From the NCBI GenBank assembly GCA_020726505.1, contig JAHLEZ010000004.1, forward strand, positions 1,426,001 through 1,490,000: a stretch of 64,000 bases of DNA. Reading direction: 5' to 3'. Positions within the stretch are counted from its first letter, which is position 1; every line of letters begins with the position of its first letter. Of the stretch, positions 49,882 through 61,532 are shown piece by piece. The notes beneath the pieces are model-generated. The model had not been told where the DNA came from, did not search any database, and saw nothing but the letters and a program-made list of their open reading frames with translations. Source of the stretch: Leptodontidium sp. MPI-SDFR-AT-0119 (taxonomy: Eukaryota > Ascomycota > Leotiomycetes > Helotiales > Leptodontidiaceae). Both the position numbers and the translations under genes were made by a program.

Positions 49882-52872
49882 TACAGCGAATTGTAGTCAC
49901 TTTCCGCTCTTGGCCCATGCGGTGGACTCGGCAAAGTGCTTGTTCCTCAGCCATGGGGTTCCACTGAGGCTCGACCAGATACACCCTGGAAGCAGCCGTG
50001 AGCGCAAGACTGTCACGTCGGGACGTCAGCAGAACGAGATGTTTTAGAATCGAAGTTTACTTGCCCAGTCCCACCAGAAGCAATCGAAACAAGAATCACA
50101 CGGGTCGTTTCATCTCTTTCAAATGACCTTAAAGCTTCAGATCATAGTGCCAAAGATGTCGCACCATCGATTCTATTATAACTTATACCCAGGGAGTCAA
50201 ACATGAACTAAACGAGATCTAGTGTACGAGTCCAGTTTGAAAAAATCACACTTCTCTTATTAGCATCATGTCAGGTGTCAGGTGTAATGCAATCCACGCA
50301 CCATTTATCAGACAGTCGGTGTGATTCCACGTCAAACGCAAGTGCCTTGATTTTGCTGGGCATATCATGCACACTCGTTTTCACACCCACACTCACGTCC
50401 ACGGATGTACCACAACCGCATCTTTCGAAGAGCCTTGCAATTTCGCTTTCAATGGAATCATCAAGAGGCTCTATGAGAGTTGTTGCGGGTAGAAACATGG
50501 GGTTTTCTGAGAACCACATAGCGGACATATGTTCTGGCTATCGAGGGAAGTTGTTGATTCGGCTTTGCCAGGTGATTCGCAGACCGGTGACTTAATGTCA
50601 TCTTCACGCACTGACACAACCATGTCATCTCGGGCGAGCTGGTTAGCTAGTACACCATGGTTGCAAATCAAACGAAGCTGATTTAATGATTGAAGGGCGC
50701 TAAACGTGGTTTTCGCGCCGTTCAGTAAGGTGTCGTTCAGCAGTTCCACAGATTGCTTCTTCGCAGCTTCATACAAAGCGCTCTCTGATTGCGAAAAGTC
50801 TATGTAGTGGATGAAATCCTCACGCGGAGGCAGGGCCATGATTGCCCTGGTCCGGCCAAGACTAATGGATCGGACTAGAGTTTTGAGGCGAAGAAAACCA
50901 ATTTGGTCGTCATGTTGCCAAGGTTTGGAGATATCCGCGTCGAAAATCTTGGGGTCGGAATACGGATAAGGCCCTAAGAACTTCAATAGAGCTGCGAAGT
51001 CCGCGAGGCTGTTTTGAATAGGAGTTCCTGTGAGCACCCAGCGCTTTTTTTGACACCAGAGCGTGGCTGGCTCGAGCAATTTGGGTTTCCATGTTTCGAA
51101 TGATGTGGCCTGGGAAAGTGAGTAGATACAAATAGCCGACGAGCAGAGATGTTACCTCGTCCAGAATTACTCAGTCCCACGTCAAATCAAAAATTGAAGC
51201 AGCCGTCGAGTTGCTATTCCAACGGCACCATATACTAGCGATGGTTTGGTAGGCCTTCAGAACAAGGCCATATTCTTTCAGAAGTCGAATCTCCTTTCTG
51301 TTCTGTCCGTGATAAACAAGCACCTTGAAAGTTCCGACGTGAAGATGCCTGTCGTCATAAAATAAATATTGTCAGCGTGATCGTAACAGACTGCTGAGAG
51401 CAACTCCGCGTCATTCTCCGTAACCAGAGTCCCAGTAGATTAGATGAAGTAGCTTACATTTTTATTTGCTCACCCCAAGACTGTATCAGAGCAGGTGGAA
51501 CGACAACCAAAGTGCTTGGGATGCTAAAACTCAAGGCAGAGTCTGAAGCCTGCCTGTCAATCGGAGCAACCACAGGGGCCCTGGATGCTATATCACTTGC
51601 AATCAGGGAGAGCATTGATAATGTGTTGCCTAGGCCCATGTCATCCAGAAGCAGACCACCTCGAAAAATTGGAGGATGTTCGATCTGCAGTGCGCCTGTG
51701 ACGTTATTTCGATACCTAGAACGTGGATTAAAACGCGATTGCCAGACTTGGAGTGCCACTGCCACACACCTAGATCCGCCAAATCCATTGGCGAAGTTGC
51801 TCCACAAGTCGGTATCGACCATATTCATAGCCCAACCCCGCTCACGACGTGGCATGAATGTCAGTGCCTGCCTTTGATGCCTTGCTTTCACTTTAGTAGC
51901 CATCGTGCAAGCATATGAGAGGCTTAGCAAAGTATAAGAGTTACCGAAACAATGAAATTTTCACACTTTCTGGTGGATCGGTTTCCAGTAGTACTGGCTC
52001 ATCTAGCATCAACAGGGCAAGAAGATCATGTCCTATTTGTAAGCGCTCTATTTCAAGAGCTATCGGGCTTCTGTCTGACTTTTCGGTGTATTCTTCAGTT
52101 AACGAAGGCATGGCATGTGGGTTTCTATAAACTACCACACGATCATAACTGACGGGATCTTGGAGGTATGCTTGATGCTGTGACAGGAAATTTCCCACTG
52201 GCTCTCCCATTGATGCTGGGCCATATAAAATCTTATTCAAAAGCCACTTGTGAGTGCCATGCCGTGTTTTGGCAGTAGCGCGGGTCTTTTTGGCCGAACC
52301 AGACGACCAGTCGTTGTCCTTCGTACAGTAGAATTGCAATTCAATGCCCACTGACTTATTTATTTCGCAGATAATTCTCGACAACGCGGAAGAAGGTATT
52401 TTGAATATACTCTTGGACCCAGGCTCTAGCGAAAGAGTATTCGGTGGGTGAAACAGGAGCGGATTGTGGGGTGCGGTTGCGCTCATAAAAATCGTGGGCC
52501 CGATGGGCATCCCACACAACTAGAACGATCAGTCAAGAAGTCAACAGACACTCGATCGGAAAAGCACCAAACCATTCCAAAACAACATTGAGTGTTGTCA
52601 TCGTTGACCCGGACCCCTGCCGCTTCTCCGACATCTTCAGTCCCGTCGGTATCAGTGGGTGGGAGGTTCCCGCGATCAGACGGTGGACTCCCTGGCAAGT
52701 ATCCCAAATGCTTCGCTGTTTGGTACTGTAGAGACTTTGGATTCGAGAGGCTTTCTGAAGGTGCTTCTGGTGCTTCCAGCCTGGTGTTTGGATCCTCCGG
52801 ATTGTTTAGTCTTCGACGTTTTGGAGGCCGAGCTGCACTATAAAACACCGACGTCGTAGAGTATTGCGCCAA

Positions 52873-53521
52873 ATGTGAAATGCCCTCGTGAGTCGCAAGG
52901 GGCTCAAGTATACCTGCTGAGGCATGGCTACCTTTCGTCTCTTGCAGAGGAATTCATACGGTACGATAGCTGCAAATCGACCAAGTTCGTGGGTTGGTTT
53001 GGGTTGGCTTTGACTGCCCGGTGAACTCGACGGTTGTTAAGGTTCCTGATGCTGGTGAACTTAGCCCACCTGATCTCAGACACCAAACAAGTTCCTACTC
53101 CTGTCTCGCCAGGTATCTAATGTGAACCGCCCTCAGCAAAACACAAAACATATGCTTACAATTTCTCTGCCATGGGACCAGATCAACGCTGTCAGGGTAT
53201 GCGGAGCTCTGCAGCAGCTTCAGTGCCTTTCTTGGGACCGGTCCAATGCAATGCGGGCGAGGAGGCGCCAATCATGGAGTCAACCACAAGCCATGATTGG
53301 CATGTAGGCATGCAGTATCCCAAATGGCTCACCGAGCATACGCACGCAGAGCCTTGAGAGCATTGAGGCTGTGAATATTCTCAATTTCCTTACGTTTTAC
53401 GAGTATGTTGCTCTTGGTTCCCAGACAACAAACCTACTCACTTGTTATGGTCAACGCTGAGCATGCTTCAACATTCCGTACAAAAACCCTTCTCAACCCA
53501 TCATAGACTACCTACGATAGT
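52873..53521. other. Divergent region between two pseudogenes
   Basis: Separates the helicase pseudogene (-) from the caspase-like/NACHT pseudogene (+). The helicase's true N-terminal exon may extend into its left edge. Nothing else recognised. Confidence 0.4.
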
Positions 53522-56500
53522 ATGGCTCAGACTTTCCATCTTGTTGGAGGAAAGCGGCCCCCAACTGGCGAGGAAATTGATCTCGAGCACCGCCATCATC
53601 GTATGAGGGAGATTGCTGCCCGGATTCAAGACGGCGCCAACAGAAGCTTTCCGAACGATCTGAGCTCCAGATACCGGTATGATAAGGTTTATGCCCTCCT
53701 TATCTGCTGGGCCGATGAAGATCCAAGGCTGCCTGTATCTATCGAGCTGAATGATCTTTCGCGACTATTCTCAGATGAATTCGGATTCCAAGCCGAGACA
53801 TGGCAAATCCCAACGGACAACTGCCACAATGAGCTCTCACACAAGGTACTGGACTTCATCGGCATAGGAGACGACAATAGAAACGACCTCAAGATTGTAT
53901 ACTATGGCGGTCACGGCATTTTGACTAAGGGTCGGCAACTTGCTTGGACGAAGTATAAAATCAGTCCTTCCTCACTTTTCATTCCGAGTAAAACTTCACA
54001 GTATTCCAAACAAAGCGGAAAAGATGTTCAGATCAGTTAAATGGTCTGGCATTCAGAACACTCTAGAAGAGGCTCAATCAGACATTCTAACACTCCTCGA
54101 TTGTTGTGCATCAGGAACAGCTAACACAGATGAAGGGAGGGGCACAACAGAGCTTGTAGCAGCGTGTGGATTCAATGCTTCAGCTAATCCGGTTGGAGCT
54201 CATTCCTTCACAAGAAAATTGATCACAGAACTACATCTTCTGAGATATTCCCCACCTTTCACAGTCAGTTTCCTATTCAACTGCATTCTTAGAAGACTAC
54301 AGATGTGGATGCCAGAAGACCGGAAGTTGCAGAAGGCTCCTTTACATATCTTGTTGACCCCAGACAAAATCCTGCCACGCAGCATCCAGCTTGTGTCCTG
54401 CAGGAAAAATATGGCACAGGCCCTAATAGACCCCGATCACATCCCGATTCCCAATCCAAATCATGCGAATTTTGCTTCCAATGGCACAACGTCAGCCGAG
54501 ATGTCAAGCCAGGCTTTGCCAACTCAAAACATATCCAACAGCATCCTTCAGCCATCATCATCGAAGTCTCATAATATCAAAATCAAGTCTCAACTCCACT
54601 CACTGCCGTATCTCGCACTTCATATATGGATGAATAAGTCGATGTCGATGAATGAATTCCCCATTGACTTGTTTTCAGATTGGCTAAGGATGGTGCCTGT
54701 CCTCGCTCAGAGGGTTCAGGTTGAGACGGGCTTCAATAGTGGCTTCGCACCCCTCAAGCTAGTGCAGAGTGATCTCCTAGGGTAAGTAAACAACATGTGT
54801 CTAACATTTCTAAGACCACGTAACTGAAGCTTGGATAGTTTCATCAACAAGACCAGCCAACACGGACTTGGCCATAAGCGACAGGAGATATCTCTCACTC
54901 AGAAGACTCTCGAAGCCGCCATGTCTGCAATTTCTTCGCCACTTCAAAATTGTACGATGCTAGAAGAGAACTTCGAAAGATGTCTACCAGACGCAAGAAC
55001 CATTATCTCTGAAGCATACGAACAATTCAACTCTCAGATTACGGACGAAGATGCTTGTAACTTTTGCTCAACTGAGCTACGCGATGTCTGGGCTGCTGTT
55101 CGGGCCATCGACAGCGTGCAGAGGCAGCGCCAACGGGGACAGAATATGCGCCAAGTCGAGTCTCTTTTGCGGGGGTTTGAGATGTACGCGAAAGTGATTG
55201 ATATTTCGCAGGGGGGGGGGGACATCCATCTTACCATGACTCTGGGTCCGTATCCTATTTGTATTAAACAGTCATCAGCTCATAATGATAGGCCCCAGTG
55301 AAGCTTATGCTTGAGGTAAGACACTTACTTCATTTGTGACGACTCGGCAAATGCCTCTAACAATTTGACGTCAGATTGCAGCCGGCCATCGTGACATATT
55401 CGAAGCACTTCTGTCAGCATACAGTGACATCGGGCTTGCACTTCCCCATTTCAGACGTTACGATGCGCCGTTCAAAAAGAATCCCCAGGTTCAGATTGCT
55501 CTGGCAGCAATATATAGAATCATCTTGGACTTTAATCAGAGATTGTATCGCCTTCTCCGTTGTCAAGGCAGGTACTCAACTAAAAAAGTTGCGATGGATC
55601 TACGCTAATTTCAACACGTAGCTTGGAACCACTTCTTTCGTTCGCTATGGAAGGATTTTGCTGCTCTTTTCTCCACATCATCGAGTCACTGCGACAGAAC
55701 AGAGACTGTATCGAGAGAGAGGCAGCGGGTGTGTCCGACGCGACGAATGCTGAGAAATGGAAACAGCAAGAAAAGGACATGCTACTGTTGCTGGAGCAAA
55801 ATGAAGCGAAACTGAAATTGGCACAGTTGCAACTCTCCATTGCTTGGCTGGCCGTCGACGATGGACGGCAAGAACTTGAATATGAGCGAATATCTAGAAG
55901 GCGCCATGATGAGACATGTGGATGGATTGTCCAGACACCAGAAATTAAAGCTTGGATGAATAGCAATGGGCCATCGCCGTTAGTGTAGATAAGTGGAAAA
56001 CCTGGTGCAGGTAGGAATCTAATGCTCTTTTCCTGCTTCTCAGCTAATAATGGACAATACAGGCAAAAGTACACTTTGCTCCTACATTGTGAAGCATCTT
56101 CGCACTCGCCCCGAGATGCATACCGGCTATTACTTCTGCAATGACCAAGCTAATCAGGATATCTGCACCGAAGTCTTGAGAACACTGGCGATGCAGTTTC
56201 TTAGACAAGATCCTGATCTCTCCTCGCTCATTGCAAACGAGTTCGTATATCGTGGCGTCAATAATTCTATTTCTCAGATGAGAATCCTTCTTCCCCACAT
56301 ATTGGAGAGTTTATCGTGCTCGACAATCATCATTGACGGGCTTGATGAACGCCCACTGGAAACCCAAACTATGATATTAAAAGAGCTGCAACATATTGGC
56401 GATACCCAAAGCATTCCCTGCCAAGTACTAATCTCAAGTCGTATGGAGGTCCAGATCGCAAGAAAATTGGCCAAGAGGCCACACATCCAACTAGATGGAA

Positions 56501-58044
56501 GATGCGAAGTAGGTTGGGACATTCGTTCCTATCCGCGACACAGGATTCGTGAACTACAATCCACCGACCAGTCTTTGCTAGAACGGCTAGAAACCGGTAC
56601 GGTCGAGAAGTCAAATGGTAAAGTGATCGTAAGATATTTTTATGATATGAGAGCTAAAGCTTTTCAGGGATGTTCTTGTGGGTTCGACTTGTGCTGGACG
56701 AACTCAATTATTGCTACAGTGACGAGGAACTTGAATCCAAATTAGAAGGGCTTCCAAACGGCCTTGCGAAAGCGTAAGTCTAGAACACCTAAATTGCATA
56801 CTGACGGTAACAATTTTCTAGGTATCGGCCTGTTCTTGTTAGAATGTCCGATGTCTCTATCTCTGCGGGTGCCCGCTCTATAGCACAGCTCATCTTAGAA
56901 TAGAAGTCTTGTTCTTTTCGCCCGCTCAAGGTCCACGAAGTCCTAGAGGGACTCGTGTTACGACCTAGCTATACGATACTCAATAAGCGAACAAAAATAA
57001 GTCGCGCAGTTCTTGATTTTTGCAGGCCATTGATTGAAGAAGGATCTGCGGGTACTTTAGAGTTTATCCACTTCTCGGCAAAAGAGTATGCAATCAGGCA
57101 TCCGGAGTTGCAAACTACCTAGCTGACTTATATAGATACGTGCTCCGAGAGGAGTTCCAGGATGGGCATCCTTTTGTGATGGTCAGCAAAGCGCATCGTG
57201 ACATAGCATTTGCATGCATCTGCCATTTGAACTCGGCTTTCTCTTTGATCCCAGGCAGATGCCCCCGCGAGGATCAAATTGAAGCTGTCATTGATGGGTT
57301 CCATGGCTTATTCCATTACGCCAGCCAATTTTGGTACATGCACCTTCTGGAATACTGCAAGGAAGAAGCGAATCAGACGGCACAACTGCTGGACGGTATG
57401 AGAAATCAGCTAGAGAAGCTGTTGATATTCAGAAAGAGGCACATTCGAGAGAAATTCTTGCAGGCCAGCCAAAGCAGAATGGAGACGAAATTGGTTACGG
57501 CGTGTTGGACGAAATTATAGGCATTAAGGAGTTGATTTCAGATGTCGTGGATTTCAAGGCAAAAATCAAAGAGGACAGTATAGGAAAATCACCCAAAGGT
57601 GGGAACAACTATGCACATCATTTATGTGTCGTCTGCTGATCTAGTAAAGAACTGTCTTCGCTTTTATGCGATAGTGACCCGACATACTTCAGTGCGATTC
57701 AAAAGAACTATCAGGAAATCGTGGAAGGGGTTATCGAGGGTGATTTACCAGCTAGTCTGCTGCTCTCCAAAGCCAACGAGCTCGCCTCATTCAGAAAAGT
57801 TTATGGCCCCTCTGCTTTTGTGTGTCGCTACGTACACTGCAGCAGAGCAACCGATGGATTTGTCACTGCGAGACAGCGAGACTCCCATGAGGAGCATCAC
57901 GAGCGAAAATTTCGATGTGCCATTGTTACTTGCGCTTTTTTCGCGGCCGGATTTGCGACACGTGGCGCCTTGAAGAAGCATAACGACAAATATCACTCGA
58001 GTCCCCATAACGTCACGTACGGCCTACAAAGCACGCAAGATTAA
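53522..58044 (+). pseudogene. NLR-like protein: metacaspase-like domain, NACHT NTPase, zinc fingers (decayed)
   Basis: Collinear parts of one large fungal STAND/NLR-type protein. N-terminal peptidase-C14-like domain from ATG 53522: YDKVYALLICWADEDPRLP, LKIVYYGGHGILTKGRQLAW (His codon 53912-53914), then in another frame DILTLLDCCASGTANTDEG (Cys codon 54105-54107, like metacaspase DSCHSG). A helical region follows (54840-55660: KLMLEIAAGHRDIFEALLS, IYRIILDFNQRLYRLLRC). The NACHT P-loop is ISGKPGAG, intron, GKSTLCSYIVKHL (55990-56090), and Walker B is STIIIDGLDE (56323-56349). Then GMFLWVRLVLDELNYCYSDE and RPLKVHEVLEGLVLRPSY. The C-terminus has zinc-finger-like FVCRYVHC and FRCAIVTCAFF, KKHNDKYH. 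Lesions: TAG for Trp at 55986-55988 and 56901-56903, and frame changes near 53960-54030, 55670 and 57115. Confidence 0.82.
55211..55221 (+). repeat. G11 homopolymer inside the NLR-like pseudogene
   Basis: Eleven consecutive G in the helical-region coding sequence, encoding Gly residues after DISQ. A slippage-prone tract that could shift the frame between strains. Confidence 0.9.
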
Positions 58045-59825
58045 CTTTGTCTCGCATAGCTTAGTTAGATTTCGACCCTAAAGTCTAGCGGGGCTTGATC
58101 CAGGCGCCATTGCGATGTGGTACGATCCGAAAAGGACCTACTCTGGTTAACGAGTTGCTTGCCGTGCACCTGGCTCTCCTTGAAATTCAAAGAGAGAATG
58201 TCGAGGAAGGGAAGACTCGTCGTCTTACCGTGGTGGGTGCATAGCTGTGTCAAGACACGGCGAGAGCGAAACGAATGCTTCGAAACGGTCTTGAACAGGC
58301 TCAGGCATATAATGCGGTAGCTTGAAGGTGTGGTGATATGAGTGCTGCTCAATAATCGGGTGAGGGGATTGACATGTTACAAGAGACAGCCCATGCCTTC
58401 GCAGCGCCACTGCCACTTGGCTGGGACAGCGGAAGGCGACTTCAAGAACAGGAACATCCCACCAGAAAGAGATGGAGGTAATCCAGGGAGGGGGGCTGAA
58501 GAGATTGCAATTGGAGGTGTAGTGGTTGGGCTTGAGCGTGACTGTTGTGGCCAGCGCGGTGATGGGCAGCGATCCTCTTTCGGTTAGGGGAATGGGAGCG
58601 AGCCTAGGATTGATGGCCTTCAAGGGTGCTATAGATGAGGTTATTGGGGTGGGCACAGCCTTTGGCGTAGTAGCAAGCCAACGACTTGTTGCAAACGTGG
58701 TTCTGGCTATGTTTGGTGCAGGTGCAGGTATCAGGAGGTGACTGCGCTATGAGGACAGGAGAGGGTCGAGTTAGGAGTTCGCACCAGATCTCATTTGTAT
58801 CTGGAGGGGGAATTTGGACATCAACTTTCAATCTAAGTTTATTGAAGTTCTCAAAGCATTAGACAACACGGGATAGTACATGGTGGAATCAAACACTCGT
58901 GCCCGGAGCAGCAGAAGTCGAAACGCTGACAACGGCAATAAGTGTCAACCTCCTATTGCTATTCCTCTTTGCTTTACCTTCCCTACTCTTCTCATCCAGA
59001 TTCAATACAACCTTCACCACCTTCTCGTCCTCTGCGACTTTCGGATGCCTCCTCGCGAAGTATCTCGCGTATTTGGAGATAGACCAGTAACAAAAACAAC
59101 ATTGACCCCCGTGAGGACGAACTTGTAAGGGATTTAGAAGAGAAGAGCTTTGGTGGAAAGAGCCTGAGTCTGCCTTTCCCTCGTACACATTCGAAGAAAT
59201 TGATAGCACCAAGTTCCCCAAGCACGAAGTGGAGTAAGAGGGAGAAGGCTCTTGTCCATGGAAACGGACGTTTGCTAGATATTGTCCGGAGCAGTCATTG
59301 AGTTCATACTTGTATATCTCGAGACGAAAGTGAGGCTAACTTATCGCCACGCTTTCAAGGAGCGCAACAATGATTGGAGGTTCGGAACCGTATTAGCTTT
59401 AGAACTGGGAACATTTGATTGCAGAGTTTGAATTTCAAGTCGAACGCCACCAATTTATACAGTCGAAATATCAAATTTGTCGACGGCTATGGAGGAAATT
59501 CTGAATCCCGATTACTTGTGGGATAGGTCTCTACATAATGGGCCATTAAAACATATACTAAAGAAGGTGGTTGCTTGCCTTTGAACGACTCAGACATGGA
59601 ACTACCAGTTCACCAAGCATGACGACAAAAAGTATTGGGAAATAAATTGATCTGGCTAAGCAAAATGTTCTTTCCGAAACAGAAACAAATATTTCAGAGC
59701 ACTACACCGCTGTTACAGATACTCATCACTTGATGGCTATGATAATATGGATATGAAGTCTCCACAAAGGCATCGTCAACACAATTTACATTTGCATATA
59801 TCAAATATGTCCGTGTATCCCCACA
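58045..59825. other. 1.8-kb stretch without a supported gene
   Basis: Several medium ORFs overlap on both strands (58225..58656 minus; 58526..58741 plus, Gly/Val-rich; 58899..59090 plus with one hydrophobic segment; 58889..59221 minus). None carries a motif I know and they contradict each other. AT-rich from about 59330 to 59820. A small intron-bearing gene at 58.6-59.2 kb cannot be excluded. Confidence 0.4.
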
Positions 59826-60938
59826 CTACAGCTTACTCTTCCCAGCAACAGGCTTCATCAAAGCCCGTCCGTTGCTCAAACAGACCTTGCCTCCCTCAAC
59901 CCTAGTCACGAATCTGACCTCCTCCCACTCACCCTCCTTCTCTCCCGTCATCCAGATATCAGTGATCAGCTTATCTCCAGGCTTAACAGGCGACGCGAAT
60001 CGAGCTTGGAATTCCCTGATGTTCTTTGGGTCGCTGCCTCCAACAGCCTTGAGCAGGCCGTGGGCAGCGAAGTTCCATGATCCAAGTCCGTGCATGATGG
60101 TGCCTCCGAATCCCATCTCTTTTCCTGGCTCGGGAGTTGCGTGGAGAGGATTGTAGTCACCGTTGAGTCTGGAAACCAGTCAGTCATAGATCGAGTCACA
60201 CCTTCCCGCCGCCAAGAATAAATGCAGCCCAAGCACATTGGCATACCTGTAGAGCAGCGCCGTCTCAGCAGTCAATTGGTGGCTAACAGAAACATCTGGT
60301 TTCTTTCCCACGGGTGGTGGGTAGCTTTTGGTCGCTGGGCCTTTAGGGCCACCCCATCCACCCTGGCCAACAAAGAATCCACTGCCAACAGCTCTGCTAT
60401 ACACCTCCCCTGTATTCTTGTCCACGATCTCCTGCTGGCTCTCGACCACAGTGCCGGCCTTGCCTTTGTCATAGACGCCAATGACCTTGGCCCTTAACTC
60501 GAAAGTGTGGCCTTCAGATGTTGTCGGAAAAGGCTTGAGAAAAGTCATAAGACGCTGGCCGTCAACTACTCGGGTATAGTCGAATTTGGGAACGCCTGGG
60601 ATGGGAGTGGCTTTTTGGGCGGCGTAGAAGTCGATTACTTCCTGGCTTGTGTACTTGAACGCTGTTTGTGACTTAGAGATGCCAGGAAGTACGACGAGTA
60701 AGGGGTGGCTTACGGAGGATGATTGGGTATGTAGGGAAGACAGCGAAGTCTGGATGCAATTCCTGAAGCTCGGGTTAGACTAGATGTAATTTTATGGAGA
60801 GAATTGAGGACATACGTAGAGGAAATGCAGCTCATCAGCAGCTGTACAGCCAATGCTGTTTGCAAAGAGGAGAACATCCCGCTTCAACCAGGAGACTTCC
60901 TTGGTAGGATATTCAAATCCAGCACCTGGCCCACTCAT
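59826..60938 (-). CDS. Peroxisomal hydratase-2 (MaoC-like 2-enoyl-CoA hydratase)
   Basis: Hydrates trans-2-enoyl-CoA to (3R)-hydroxyacyl-CoA. Exons 60816..60938, 60714..60762, 60247..60661 and 59826..60168 give 309 residues. An N-terminal hot-dog half (LKRDVLLFANSIGCTADELH, FAVFPTYPIILPFKYTSQEV, FDYTRVVDGQRLMTFLKPFP) is followed by the MaoC half. The hydratase-2 motif YRLNGDYNPLHATPEPGKEM with GFGGTIMHGL supplies the catalytic Asp and His and is assembled across the last intron. The protein ends GKSKL, so it carries a canonical SKL peroxisome signal. It is a stand-alone hydratase, unlike Fox2 where the same domain is fused behind two dehydrogenases. Confidence 0.94.
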
Positions 60939-61532
60939 TGTGTATAATGTGTATGAGAGTTAATGGATTGGGAGTTTAAGAGAGGATTGACTTGGTTGGC
61001 AAGAGAGAAGAAGGAAAGTTGTATGCTGGGGAAGAGAGGTGGTTGTTGTTGAAGCTTCCCCGGATTTCAAATGGAATCCCCCACATTCGTCGGTTAGGGA
61101 GGCAAGTGCCTCGGCTTGTCAGCTGGCTTTTAGCAGTGAAGTTTGGAGAACGACCGACACTTGAAGAGTAGTAATCATCCCCATCTCACAGCTTGAACGA
61201 CTTCCCCTTTACATCAAAAAAGGATGGGGGAATACTAATCGATTTCTGCTAAAGACATTTGGTATGCATTTGGATCATGAAGACGAATTTTGTCCTTTCT
61301 CGACATTTCGAGTCATCCCCTGAGATGTCAACTGGTGGTGGCTTGGGTTTCACAGCATCACCAGCCTCACTCCAACTCTCAAAGACTCAGAGATCCGGTG
61401 AAGAGTCATCGAGGCTGTATATTTGCTATACATACCAATCCTTTCCACCACTCATCCAGAACGATCCATAAAATTTCCTCTCCTCTCAAGCATCTCTCTC
61501 TAACAAGCGCTTTCTGCCAAAAATTTACAATC
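60939..61532. other. Divergent intergenic region
   Basis: Promoters of the hydratase (-) and NADAR gene (+). The frame of the NADAR gene is open back to 61290, but the text there looks like leader. Confidence 0.45.

Larger units (their letters stand above)
47120..52872 (-). pseudogene. Rad5/HLTF-like SNF2 helicase pseudogene, split by a transposon
   Basis: Remnant of a SNF2-family ATPase/helicase of the Rad5/Rad16/HLTF type. Readable pieces in order: PKRRRLNNPEDPNTRLEA and DNTQCCFGM joined by an intron to LCGMPIGPTIFMSA (about 52850-52450); HQRQALTFMPRRERGWA; motif I as LLLDDMGLGNTLSM; VILDE; KKRWVLTGTPIQNSLADF (motif III); RLICNHG; MPSKIKALAFDVESHRLSDK; ILVSIASGGTG then LALTAASRVYLVEPQWNPM (motif V, apparently across a GC-AG intron); ALCRVHRMGQERKVTTIR (motif VI); tail exons 47206..47304 and 47120..47143. 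Lesions: motif I Lys to Asn (codon 51625-51627); TGA for Trp before VILDE (51171-51173); a seven-T run at 51045-51051 that shifts the frame; and a transposon at 47432..49881. N-terminal start not resolved. Confidence 0.86.

Noticed and set aside
58225..58656. 143-codon minus-strand ORF
   Set aside because: Competes with plus-strand ORFs over the same bases and shows no recognisable motif.
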